A stretch of DNA of 9,475 nucleotides from Omnitrophica bacterium RIFOXYB12_FULL_50_7 (GTDB lineage: Bacteria > Omnitrophota > Omnitrophia > Omnitrophales > Aquincolibacteriaceae): contig MHFU01000031.1 in NCBI GenBank assembly GCA_001804345.1, positions 1 through 9,475 of the forward strand, written 5' to 3'. The translations under genes and the position numbers were made by a program. Position 1 is the first letter of the stretch. Every line of letters begins with the position of its first letter. Under the pieces are notes generated by a model. That model did no database searches, was not told where the DNA came from, and was given only the letters and a program-made list of their open reading frames with translations. Below, piece after piece: positions 1-5,747 of the stretch.

Positions 1-70
1 AGGGGATAGGGTTTAGCGTATAGGGGATAGTAATTCCTAACCCCTAAACCCTATTTACTACACCCTAAAG
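1..70. repeat. Heptamer-unit inverted repeat element 1, upstream of phoH
   Basis: The stretch divides into 7-nt units with no slippage. The G-rich half has aggggat (1-7), agggttt (8-14), agcgtat (15-21), aggggat (22-28) and agtaatt (29-35). The C-rich half has cctaacc (36-42), cctaaac (43-49), cctattt (50-56), actacac (57-63) and cctaaag (64-70). The second half is roughly the reverse complement of the first: 6-16 pairs perfectly with 44-54 (11 bp), and 21-26 can pair with 41-46 instead. aggggatag recurs at 1 and 22, and ccctaaa at 42 and 63, both 21 nt apart. It ends where the phoH SD starts (71-76) and may extend past the left window edge. The repeat is seen directly; its function is unknown. 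Confidence 0.85.
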
Positions 71-83
71 AAAGGACGTTTTC

Positions 84-1040
84 TTGCAAAAACTGATCAA
101 GCTGCATTCGAATGAAGAGGCGAAAGCTCTTTACGGCAATCTGGATCAGAATATCCGGCAGGCTGAAAAGGATCATCGTGTCAAGATCGTGGCGCGCAAT
201 GACCGGATGAAGATCATGGGCGATAAAAAAAACGTGGAGGATGCTTCTCGTTTCTTTGTCCGGATGCTTGAGATGATCCGCAAAGGCGGCCGATTACCGG
301 AAAAGGCGAGCGCGGAGGCCAGCTCCAAGAGTGAAGCCCGTGTTACGCCCTCGCAGGGTGGGGGGATACACTTTTTCCATCGCGGGAAAGTGATCCAGGC
401 GCGGAGCGAGAACCAGCTCGCGTATCTGAAAGCCATGCAGACGCACGATATCGTGATCTCCATCGGTCCGGCGGGTACCGGAAAGACCTATCTCGCCATG
501 GCCGCGGCCATTGAGGCGCTCAAGAAAAAATATGTGGCCCGCATCATTCTGACCCGTCCCGCCGTGGAAGCGGGGGAAAATCTCGGATTTCTGCCCGGGG
601 ATCTTGCGGCGAAAGTGAATCCCTATCTTAGGCCGCTTTATGATGCGCTCTATGATATGCTCGAATTTGATGAAGTGGCTCGTTATACCGAGCGGGGGGC
701 GATCGAGATCGCACCGATTGCGTACATGCGAGGACGGACCTTGAACGATTCCTACGTGATTCTCGATGAAGCACAGAATTGCACGCACAGTCAGATGAAG
801 ATGTTCCTGACGCGCCTGGGACAGACCTCCAAGGTCGTGATCACAGGGGATATTACCCAGATCGACCTGCCGTCTGCTAAGAAATCCGGACTTGTCGAGA
901 TACGCAGTATCCTCGCCGATATCCCGGACATTCAGTTCATCTATCTGAACGAGACCGATGTGGTGCGCCACCCACTCGTGCAAGAGATCATCAAAGCGTA
1001 CGAAAAGCACGAACGCAAAAGAGCTCAGGCTGAAAACTAA
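84..1040 (+). CDS. phoH: PhoH-family ATPase (PhoH-like / YbeZ)
   Basis: Cytoplasmic P-loop ATPase of the PhoH/YbeZ family, a group tied to RNA metabolism and usually encoded beside ybeY. An N-terminal KH-like segment (about residues 1-65) precedes a low-complexity linker rich in A, S and E (about 70-92) and the ATPase domain. Walker A is GPAGTGKT (128-135) and Walker B is VILDEAQN (225-232). Other family blocks are TRPAVEAGENLGFLPGD (157-173) and VITGDITQIDLP (252-263). The length of 318 aa is normal. The start is TTG: AAAGGA at 71-76 lies 7 nt upstream, and the next in-frame ATG (codon 42) would remove most of the N-terminal domain. The repeat element at 1-70 directly precedes the SD, so no promoter can be assigned. 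Family assignment is secure; the cellular substrate is not known from sequence. Confidence 0.95.
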   Translation: MQKLIKLHSNEEAKALYGNLDQNIRQAEKDHRVKIVARNDRMKIMGDKKNVEDASRFFVRMLEMIRKGGRLPEKASAEASSKSEARVTPSQGGGIHFFHRGKVIQARSENQLAYLKAMQTHDIVISIGPAGTGKTYLAMAAAIEALKKKYVARIILTRPAVEAGENLGFLPGDLAAKVNPYLRPLYDALYDMLEFDEVARYTERGAIEIAPIAYMRGRTLNDSYVILDEAQNCTHSQMKMFLTRLGQTSKVVITGDITQIDLPSAKKSGLVEIRSILADIPDIQFIYLNETDVVRHPLVQEIIKAYEKHERKRAQAEN

Positions 1041-1102
1041 GTAGTCGACCGTAAGTTTTTTGGCTTTTTCGGATTTTAATGGGCGCGCAAAGAGCGGCTT
1101 TT

Positions 1103-1241
1103 AATAACCAAATTCCAGGATCCAATAACCAAGCAATCACCAAAAGCCAATAATCAAAGAGGCAGGCAGTTTTTTGGGTGTTTGTATCTTGGTGATTGGA
1201 TTTTGTTTGGTTCTTGTCTCTTGGTTCTTGGAAATTCTAAT
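1103..1241. repeat. Heptamer-unit inverted repeat element 2, between phoH and ybeY
   Basis: The left arm (1103-1162) consists of CC-ending units: aataacc (1103), aaattcc (1110), aggatcc (1117), aataacc (1124), a 4-nt unit aagc (1131), then aatcacc (1135), aaaagcc (1142) and aataatc (1149). The right arm (about 1174-1241) carries the complement: ttgggtg (1174), tttgtat (1181), ttggtga (1189), ttggatt (1196), a 4-nt unit ttgt (1203), then ttggttc (1207), ttgtctc (1214), ttggttc (1221) and ttggaaa (1228). caatcacca (1134-1142) pairs perfectly with tggtgattg (1190-1198); 1121-1133 pairs with 1220-1232 at 12 of 13 positions. Both arms contain one 4-nt short unit at a corresponding place, suggesting an inverted duplication. 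No ORF of note lies in this gap. Confidence 0.85.
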
Positions 1242-1270
1242 GGCTCAAAGTGTTAAAAATTTTGCTTGTC

Positions 1271-1304
1271 TACCCGGAATTATTTTCCGGGTATCCGGTT
1301 TTTT
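1271..1304 (+). promoter_or_regulatory. Leader hairpin before ybeY (possible attenuator or terminator)
   Basis: tacccggaa (1271-1279) and ttccgggta (1285-1293) form a perfect 9-bp stem with a 5-nt loop. A run of six T follows at 1299-1304, but five bases (tccgg) separate it from the stem. A competing short hairpin, ccgg (1287-1290) with ccgg (1295-1298), would abut the T run directly, so the two folds exclude each other. The ybeY SD (gagg, 1307-1310) lies just downstream. It could be a terminator for phoH transcripts or an attenuator; the sequence alone does not decide. Confidence 0.5.
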
Positions 1305-1317
1305 GTGAGGTCTCTCC

Positions 1318-1800
1318 ATGGCATATGAGATTTATCTGAAGCAGGATTGCCCGCGGATCAAGGTCTCGGAGATCACGCTTAAGAAGATCGCTACAAAAAT
1401 CTTGAAGGACCTGGGTTTTAAAAGAGCGGTGCTGAGCGTGGTCCTCGTGGATGGGCCTGAGATGCGCAAACTCAACCGCCGTTATCTCCGCCACGCGTGG
1501 TCTACGGATGTTCTCGCGTTCAGTCAGAAGAAATCTCCCGGGCATCTAAAAGAAATGCTTCCCGCGCAAGTCCTTCGCCGCAAGGATATCGATTTTCTTG
1601 GGGATATCGCGCTCTGTCTTCCCACGATCCGTACACAGGCCAAGGAATACGACCATACCTTTGAAGAGGAACTGCACTATTGTCTCTGCCACGGGATCCT
1701 GCATCTCATGGGCTACGAGGACAAGGACCGCGTTGCGTTCAAGAAGATGCACCGCAAGCAGAGTCAGATCCTCACGCGCGTAAAAAAGAAAACTCTCTAG
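1318..1800 (+). CDS. ybeY: Endoribonuclease YbeY (rRNA maturation factor)
   Basis: YbeY is a metal-dependent single-strand endoribonuclease acting in 16S rRNA 3'-end maturation and ribosome quality control. The family's metal-site region is present as HGILHLMGYED (residues 125-135), with H125 and H129 in the first two ligand positions. The usual third His of the H-x3-H-x5-H motif is Asp135. The upstream conserved block reads LNRRYLRHAWSTDVLAF (52-68), matching the family's LN..Y......TDVLSF; the frequent Arg at position 57 is Leu with Arg58 next to it. The length of 160 aa is typical. GAGG at 1307-1310 lies 7 nt before the ATG. It follows phoH after a repeat-bearing gap and is 4 nt from recO, so the two are probably co-transcribed. 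Assignment is firm; catalytic activity with Asp135 is inferred, not shown. Confidence 0.92.
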   Translation: MAYEIYLKQDCPRIKVSEITLKKIATKILKDLGFKRAVLSVVLVDGPEMRKLNRRYLRHAWSTDVLAFSQKKSPGHLKEMLPAQVLRRKDIDFLGDIALCLPTIRTQAKEYDHTFEEELHYCLCHGILHLMGYEDKDRVAFKKMHRKQSQILTRVKKKTL

Positions 1801-1804
1801 TTTT

Positions 1805-2566
1805 ATGAGCATCCACAAGACCGAAGCCCTTGTCCTGAAGACGATGCCGTTCCGTTCCAGTTCTCTCATCGTGACATTTTTCACGCCGCGGCTCGGAAAA
1901 GTGCGTGGAGTGGTGAAAGGCGTGCACCGGGAAGGGGAGATCCGCCAGGCGGGTTTCGAATTGTTCACCCATGCTGAGTACATCTTCTACGAAAAAAAAC
2001 GATCGGATCTTCATCTGATCTCGGATGCCACGATTCTAGAAAGCCATCACGCGCTTCGCGATCGGTTGGATGGGATCGCGTATGCCAGTTATTTTTGTGA
2101 GTTGGTGGACGAGCTGACCGAAATTCAGGATCCCCATCCGGAGATCTTCGATCTGTTGAAGGAGAGTTTTCGCTTTCTGCCCGTGATCCCGCCTTCAAGG
2201 CTTGAGACGGTTTTTGTGACGCAACTCCTCAGGGAAATGGGCTGGCTCCCTTTTCTTGAGAGCTGTCTGGAATGCGGTGCTAAACCTCTCGAGAAAGGCT
2301 TCTTCTCTATTCGTCACGGAGCGCTCCTTTGCGAGCGGTGCCGTTCGAAGGACACCGCCGCGCTGTCCGTGGGTTCCGGCGCGCTTGCGGTTCTGCGTTC
2401 TTACGGCAAGAACCCGCTGGCGGATTGCCTTCGTGCGTCCCACAGCTCCGTGATCGAAAGCCAGATCAAAACCCTTATTACCACCTTCCTGAATTACCGT
2501 CTTGGGAAAGTTCTCAAGACCCGCAATTTCCTCGATTCCATTCGTCCCGTTCTGAAGTCCGCCTAG
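1805..2566 (+). CDS. recO: DNA repair protein RecO
   Basis: RecO works with RecR (and RecF) to load RecA on SSB-coated single-stranded DNA in recombinational repair. The N-terminal OB-fold region (about residues 1-80) begins with the family pattern TEALVLKTMPFRSSSLIVTF (6-25), followed by GKVRGVVKGV (31-40). A four-cysteine zinc finger is formed by C154-x2-C157 and C176-x2-C179, in the usual position after the helical domain. The length of 253 aa is normal. The ATG lies 4 nt after the ybeY stop, and no good SD is visible in the short gap, so translation may be coupled to ybeY. In many bacteria era precedes recO; it is absent here. No convincing terminator follows, only a T7 run at 2625-2631 behind a weak possible stem. 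Confidence 0.93.
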   Translation: MSIHKTEALVLKTMPFRSSSLIVTFFTPRLGKVRGVVKGVHREGEIRQAGFELFTHAEYIFYEKKRSDLHLISDATILESHHALRDRLDGIAYASYFCELVDELTEIQDPHPEIFDLLKESFRFLPVIPPSRLETVFVTQLLREMGWLPFLESCLECGAKPLEKGFFSIRHGALLCERCRSKDTAALSVGSGALAVLRSYGKNPLADCLRASHSSVIESQIKTLITTFLNYRLGKVLKTRNFLDSIRPVLKSA

Positions 2567-2693
2567 CTCCTCCCGCTTACAGAGATCCTTTATAGTCTTT
2601 GGAAAGTTCGACCCATCGCGAGGATTTTTTTGTTGAAATCACAACTCGTTTGTTTTAAATGGGTTGCGTTGTTATTGTATTTATTGGATGGAT

Positions 2694-2722
2694 TTGACTT
2701 TTCACTATTGCCATGCTATGTT
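2694..2722 (+). promoter_or_regulatory. Sigma70-type promoter for the 265-aa gene
   Basis: TTGACT (2694-2699) matches the -35 consensus at 5 of 6 positions. It is 17 nt from TATGTT (2717-2722), which matches the -10 consensus at 4 of 6. It lies in an AT-rich stretch (about one third GC over 2641-2700), predicting a start near 2729 and a leader of about 68 nt. A 9-bp direct repeat, atagaagtt, occurs at 2727-2735 and 2754-2762 across the predicted start. Confidence 0.55.
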
Positions 2723-2796
2723 TCTTATAGAAGTTGGAAGTAGTGTAAAATTCATAGAAGTTATATATTGCTATATTCAAAAACGGGGAAATCAAG

Positions 2797-3594
2797 ATGA
2801 ACGAGAAGAAGGAACAGGATACTCAGGTTCCGTATTTGTACTTCAACCTCTCGAGCGAGGACCGTGAATCGGCGATCTATTTCCTTTTGGAGTCTATCCT
2901 GAAAGCTAAAGACCAATCGCATGGTTTGACGAGGACGCTTTCCTTTGACGAGGATGTGAATATCTATTTGGCGCATCTGCTCTTTGCCGTCTCACTTCCG
3001 GAATATCATGATATGGCAGATCCCTTTCTTTCGGCCAACACACGCGAGGTTTTTGAATGGGTTCGGGAGACCAACGACCCGATGCTTCGTTATTTCATCT
3101 TTAAGGTGAATGCCGACCATGTACTTGTTCAGTCCACGATCTTCAATCCGGATCCCCATTTGGCCAAGCGATTTGCCCTCAAGAAAGACGCTTTTGATGA
3201 AAAAAACGAGGAACGCTTGGCCGCGATCCTTTATTACAATCAGGCCTCGCGCTGTCATGCCGGGGTTTATGAAAAAAAGACCGGAGTGGGGGAAGTGCTT
3301 GGCAAGATCGCGAGTCAGTTCGATGTTTACAGACATATCCTTACCGGCGTCAAAGAAGATTATTTCAAGTTCATCGAGTGTTTCCGCGAGCAGGCGTTCC
3401 AGCATTTTCTCATGAAGCTGAGCTGCTATGAAAAAGATCATCTCCTGGAGATCAAAATGGAGCAATTCCTCGAAGCCTATCAAGGGTGGCTTTCGATGAA
3501 GACTTCCGATCTGAAAAACAAAGTCCTGCGTTTAGCCCAAGAACTCAGACAGTTAGACCCCCAGTTCCGCTTCGACGTCACCAAGCTTAACTAA
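2797..3594 (+). CDS. Hypothetical protein, 265 aa, no recognised family
   Basis: I do not recognise this protein. It is probably a soluble cytoplasmic protein: there is no signal peptide, no run hydrophobic enough for a membrane segment, and charged residues are spread throughout. It looks mostly helical, with amphipathic stretches at about 20-40, 135-150, 185-232 and 238-252. There is no P-loop, helix-turn-helix, metal-binding Cys/His cluster or repeat; the three Cys (153, 195, 210) are scattered. Aromatic residues are frequent. Codon choice and GC resemble the neighbours, and the frame is open for 265 codons, so it looks like a real gene and not a shadow. The start is ATG with a modest purine-rich site (ggggaa, ending about 6 nt upstream). 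It has its own promoter and is flanked by non-coding gaps, so it is probably monocistronic and context gives no functional clue. Confidence 0.8.
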   Translation: MNEKKEQDTQVPYLYFNLSSEDRESAIYFLLESILKAKDQSHGLTRTLSFDEDVNIYLAHLLFAVSLPEYHDMADPFLSANTREVFEWVRETNDPMLRYFIFKVNADHVLVQSTIFNPDPHLAKRFALKKDAFDEKNEERLAAILYYNQASRCHAGVYEKKTGVGEVLGKIASQFDVYRHILTGVKEDYFKFIECFREQAFQHFLMKLSCYEKDHLLEIKMEQFLEAYQGWLSMKTSDLKNKVLRLAQELRQLDPQFRFDVTKLN

Positions 3595-3619
3595 GAATCT
3601 ATCCGAATAGCAGATCTTT

Positions 3620-3655
3620 AGGGACAGTTCTCCTTTAAGAGAACTGAGCGTCCCT
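3620..3655. repeat. REP-like imperfect palindrome
   Basis: agggac (3620-3625) pairs with gtccct (3650-3655), and agttctc (3626-3632) pairs with gagaact (3639-3645). The loop is 6 nt (3633-3638), and four unpaired bases, gagc (3646-3649), interrupt the right arm. A one-sided bulge in a gggacagttctc-type stem resembles palindromes that I recall near REP-associated tyrosine transposases, but no transposase is in the window. No T run follows, so it is not a canonical terminator for the gene ending at 3594, though it could stabilise that mRNA's 3' end. Confidence 0.6.
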
Positions 3656-3816
3656 GCGTGTTATCAGGATAGGCACTAATCAACCGAAGGAAAGGATGAA
3701 TTCGGAAGCTCGCAGGTCTTGGTTGCCGTGTTGTTGGCCGCTGGGGCCTATGGGCGCCGGCGCTTTCTCTCGGGGTCCTCCGCACGGCCGGTTCGTTTTC
3801 TGATTTTCTTCTGCTG

Positions 3817-3845
3817 TTTTCAAGGTGTCTCGACTCTGTTATAAT
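3817..3845 (+). promoter_or_regulatory. Sigma70-type promoter for dapL
   Basis: A perfect TATAAT (3840-3845) sits 17 nt downstream of TTTTCA (3817-3822), which matches the -35 consensus at 4 of 6 positions. The predicted start is near 3852, leaving a leader of about 106 nt before dapL. The location in a non-coding gap just ahead of a monocistronic-looking gene supports it. Confidence 0.65.
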
Positions 3846-3957
3846 CCTGCCGCATTTCTCTTTTTCTCTTAATGAAACGAATGGGCGAGTCCGGGTCTCT
3901 TTAGGGTCTTTCTGTAAGATCAGGGCTTGCCACTTTAATCAATATGAAGGACCTACC

Positions 3958-5154
3958 ATGACAAAGCCGACGATTTTCTTCGAACCTACGGGACGACTCA
4001 CGAAACTGCCGCCTTACCTTTTTGCGGAGATCGACAAAAAGAAGCGCGAGCTCATCGCCAAGGGAAAGGACGTGATTGATCTCGGGGTCGGGGATCCAGA
4101 CATTCCGACGGCGGACTTCATCATTGAGGCCTTGAACATTGCAGTGAGAAATCCTCGCAATCACCGTTATGCTCTCGATCAGGGGATGCCGGAATTTCGT
4201 CATGCGATCCATGATTGGTTCCAGCATCGCTTTGGTGTGAAACTGGATCCGGACAAAGAGATCCTTCCGCTCATTGGTTCCAAGGAAGGTATCGGGCACT
4301 TGCCGCTCGCGGTCTTGGATCCTGGAAAAGTCTGCCTTATTCCGGATCCCGGTTACCCGGTGTACCGTTCGGGCACGCTTTTCGCCGAAGGCATTCCCTA
4401 CACGATGCCGCTTCTGGAAAAGAATCATTATCTTCCGGATTTCGACGCGGTCCCGGGGGAGATTCTAAAAAATGCAAGACTCATGTTTCTTAACTATCCG
4501 AACAATCCGACTTCGCAGGTCGCGGACAAGGCTTTTTTTGAAAAGGCCGTGGCGTTCGCGCATAAGCACGGGATTTTGATCGCGCATGATGCCGCCTATT
4601 CGGAGATGTGCTATGAAGGTCTCAAATCGCCGAGTATCCTGGAAATTCCAGGCGCGAAGGAGATCGCGGTAGAACTTTTTTCGCTTTCCAAAACTTACAG
4701 TATGACCGGCTGGCGCGTGGGCTTTGCGGTTGGGAACGCGCAGGTGTTGGCGCTTCTCGCCAAGGTGAAGTCGAACCTGGATTCCGGTATTTTTCAGGCG
4801 ATCCAGATCGCGGGTATCAAAGCGCTCCAGGAAGGGCAGAAAGAGCTTGAGAAGAACCTCAAGATCTATCAGGAGCGCCGCGATCTTTTGGTGCAAGGGT
4901 TCCGGGACCTTGGCTGGAAGATCGAAGCGCCGAAAGCGACTTTTTACGTCTGGATCCCGGTGCCGCCGGGGTATACTTCCTCGGAGCTGGCCCTGAAATT
5001 TTTGGAGGAACTCAATATAGTTGTAACGCCAGGGAACGGCTTTGGCCCGAACGGGGAAGGGTATTTCAGGATCTCCTTGACCGTCGCCGAATCGCGGATC
5101 ATGGAAGCCCTCGATCGTATCAAAAAAAGCCATCCGCATCATTCGAAACTTTAA
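3958..5154 (+). CDS. dapL: LL-diaminopimelate aminotransferase (PLP fold type I)
   Basis: DapL converts tetrahydrodipicolinate plus glutamate to LL-diaminopimelate and 2-oxoglutarate in one step, bypassing the succinylase or acetylase branch of the lysine and peptidoglycan pathway. Fold-type I hallmarks are IDLGVGDPDIPT (40-51), NYPNNPTS (179-186), DAAYSE (211-216), the PLP-binding K245 in SLSKTYSMTGWRVGF (242-256), and the carboxylate-binding R371 in FRISL (370-374). The blocks LPPYLFAEID (17-26), IGSKEGIGHLPLAVLDPG (106-123) and PDPGYPVYRSGT (129-140) are what I associate with DapL and not with generic aspartate aminotransferases. The length of 398 aa fits. AAGGA (3947-3951) lies 6 nt before the ATG, and the gene has its own promoter. 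A related class I aminotransferase with another substrate remains possible. DapL is common in Chlamydiae and other PVC bacteria, among others. Confidence 0.82.
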   Translation: MTKPTIFFEPTGRLTKLPPYLFAEIDKKKRELIAKGKDVIDLGVGDPDIPTADFIIEALNIAVRNPRNHRYALDQGMPEFRHAIHDWFQHRFGVKLDPDKEILPLIGSKEGIGHLPLAVLDPGKVCLIPDPGYPVYRSGTLFAEGIPYTMPLLEKNHYLPDFDAVPGEILKNARLMFLNYPNNPTSQVADKAFFEKAVAFAHKHGILIAHDAAYSEMCYEGLKSPSILEIPGAKEIAVELFSLSKTYSMTGWRVGFAVGNAQVLALLAKVKSNLDSGIFQAIQIAGIKALQEGQKELEKNLKIYQERRDLLVQGFRDLGWKIEAPKATFYVWIPVPPGYTSSELALKFLEELNIVVTPGNGFGPNGEGYFRISLTVAESRIMEALDRIKKSHPHHSKL

Positions 5155-5216
5155 CGTTTGCGAGTTTCACCCCGCTCACACCGGGTCTGTTCGCTGGCAG
5201 GGGGGCGAATAAGGCT

Positions 5217-5747
5217 ATGACCAAAGTCTTTATCGGAGTGGGTTCCAATCTAGGGAGTCGTGCGGGTTATCTCGAGTTCGCTAAAAAAGAACTTCTCTCG
5301 GTAGCGGGTCTTGAGGATTTTCGTTACTCTCAGGTCTATGAAACGGAACCCTTGGCGGTCGAAGGGGGTTCGTTTCTGAACGCGGTATGGAGTTTTGAGA
5401 CCAGTCTGTCGCCGCGGGACCTTCTGGAAAAAATTCAGAAGATCGAAATCAATGCGAACCGGCAGCGAAACAAGCCTAATGAAGCACGAACACTCGACCT
5501 GGACATTCTTTTTTACGGGGATCAGGTGATCCGGGAACCGGGAATGACCGTACCGCATCCTCGGCTTCATGAAAGGGCATTCGTCCTTGTGCCGTTCTGC
5601 GATCTGGAGCCCGGGTGGGAACACCCGGAACTTAAGAGGACGATGAAGGAAATTTTGAAAGGCCTAAATTCCGGGAAACGGGGAACGGGTTACGTAAAGC
5701 AAATTCGTTCGGCGTTACCCGTTGACCGTTCCACGAAAGAAAAATGA
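5217..5747 (+). CDS. folK: HPPK: 2-amino-4-hydroxy-6-hydroxymethyldihydropteridine diphosphokinase
   Basis: FolK transfers pyrophosphate from ATP to 6-hydroxymethyl-7,8-dihydropterin in folate synthesis. The N-terminus IGVGSNLGSR (6-15) is the family's GSNLG block. YETEPLAVEGGSFLNAV (41-57) matches the substrate-binding region. The signature ARTLDLDILFYG (90-101) supplies the two magnesium-binding Asp (94 and 96), and PHPRLHERAFVLVP (113-126) follows as expected. At 176 aa it is slightly longer than the usual ~160 because of a basic C-terminal tail after residue 150. The ATG has aagg only 2 nt upstream and a G-rich run (5200-5206) about 10 nt upstream, so the ribosome site is ambiguous. Its stop overlaps the panC start (ATGA), indicating translational coupling. 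In E. coli panB sits between folK and panC; here it is missing. Confidence 0.93.
   Translation: MTKVFIGVGSNLGSRAGYLEFAKKELLSVAGLEDFRYSQVYETEPLAVEGGSFLNAVWSFETSLSPRDLLEKIQKIEINANRQRNKPNEARTLDLDILFYGDQVIREPGMTVPHPRLHERAFVLVPFCDLEPGWEHPELKRTMKEILKGLNSGKRGTGYVKQIRSALPVDRSTKEK

Larger units (their letters stand above)
3595..3957. other. Intergenic region between the hypothetical gene and dapL
   Basis: This is the only stretch over 300 nt without a confident gene. From left to right it holds a REP-like palindrome (3620-3655), then a segment with a strong SD-like purine run (3686-3695) and a very short ORF (3696-3803). A GC-rich part (about 3721-3792) can form short stems such as gccgtg (3725-3730) with cacggc (3783-3788). 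The dapL promoter (3817-3845) and a leader of about 105 nt follow. In that leader ggcgag (3883-3888) can pair with cttgcc (3926-3931). I see no tRNA, no known riboswitch core and no standard small RNA. The leader is shorter than a lysine riboswitch needs. Confidence 0.6.

Noticed and set aside
1..70. Telomere-like repeat (tagggttt resembles the plant TTTAGGG unit)
   Set aside because: The units are degenerate, the C-rich half is inverted, and the neighbours are bacterial operon genes. The other two elements use unrelated words with the same 7-nt step, so the likeness is coincidental.
294..1010. Long minus-strand open frame (238 codons) opposite phoH
   Set aside because: It lies wholly within the clearly coding PhoH frame, has no SD or promoter of its own and resembles no protein; it mirrors the codon bias of the sense gene.
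1103..1241. CRISPR array
   Set aside because: Units are 7 nt with no spacers and the orientation inverts midway; no cas genes are present.
2581..2631. Rho-independent terminator after recO
   Set aside because: There is a T7 run (2625-2631), but the only pairing found before it (atcct with aggat) is 5 bp around a loop of more than 25 nt; not convincing.
3852..3957. Lysine riboswitch in the dapL leader
   Set aside because: The leader is only about 106 nt, too short for the lysine aptamer, and shows no recognisable core.
4465..5142. 225-codon minus-strand frame opposite dapL
   Set aside because: Shadow of the dapL coding strand; the sense frame carries all PLP-enzyme motifs.
5155..5216. Regulatory element or fourth heptamer repeat between dapL and folK
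   Set aside because: No 7-nt periodicity, no strong palindrome and no good promoter match; only a short ttcgc/gcgaa pairing near the folK start.
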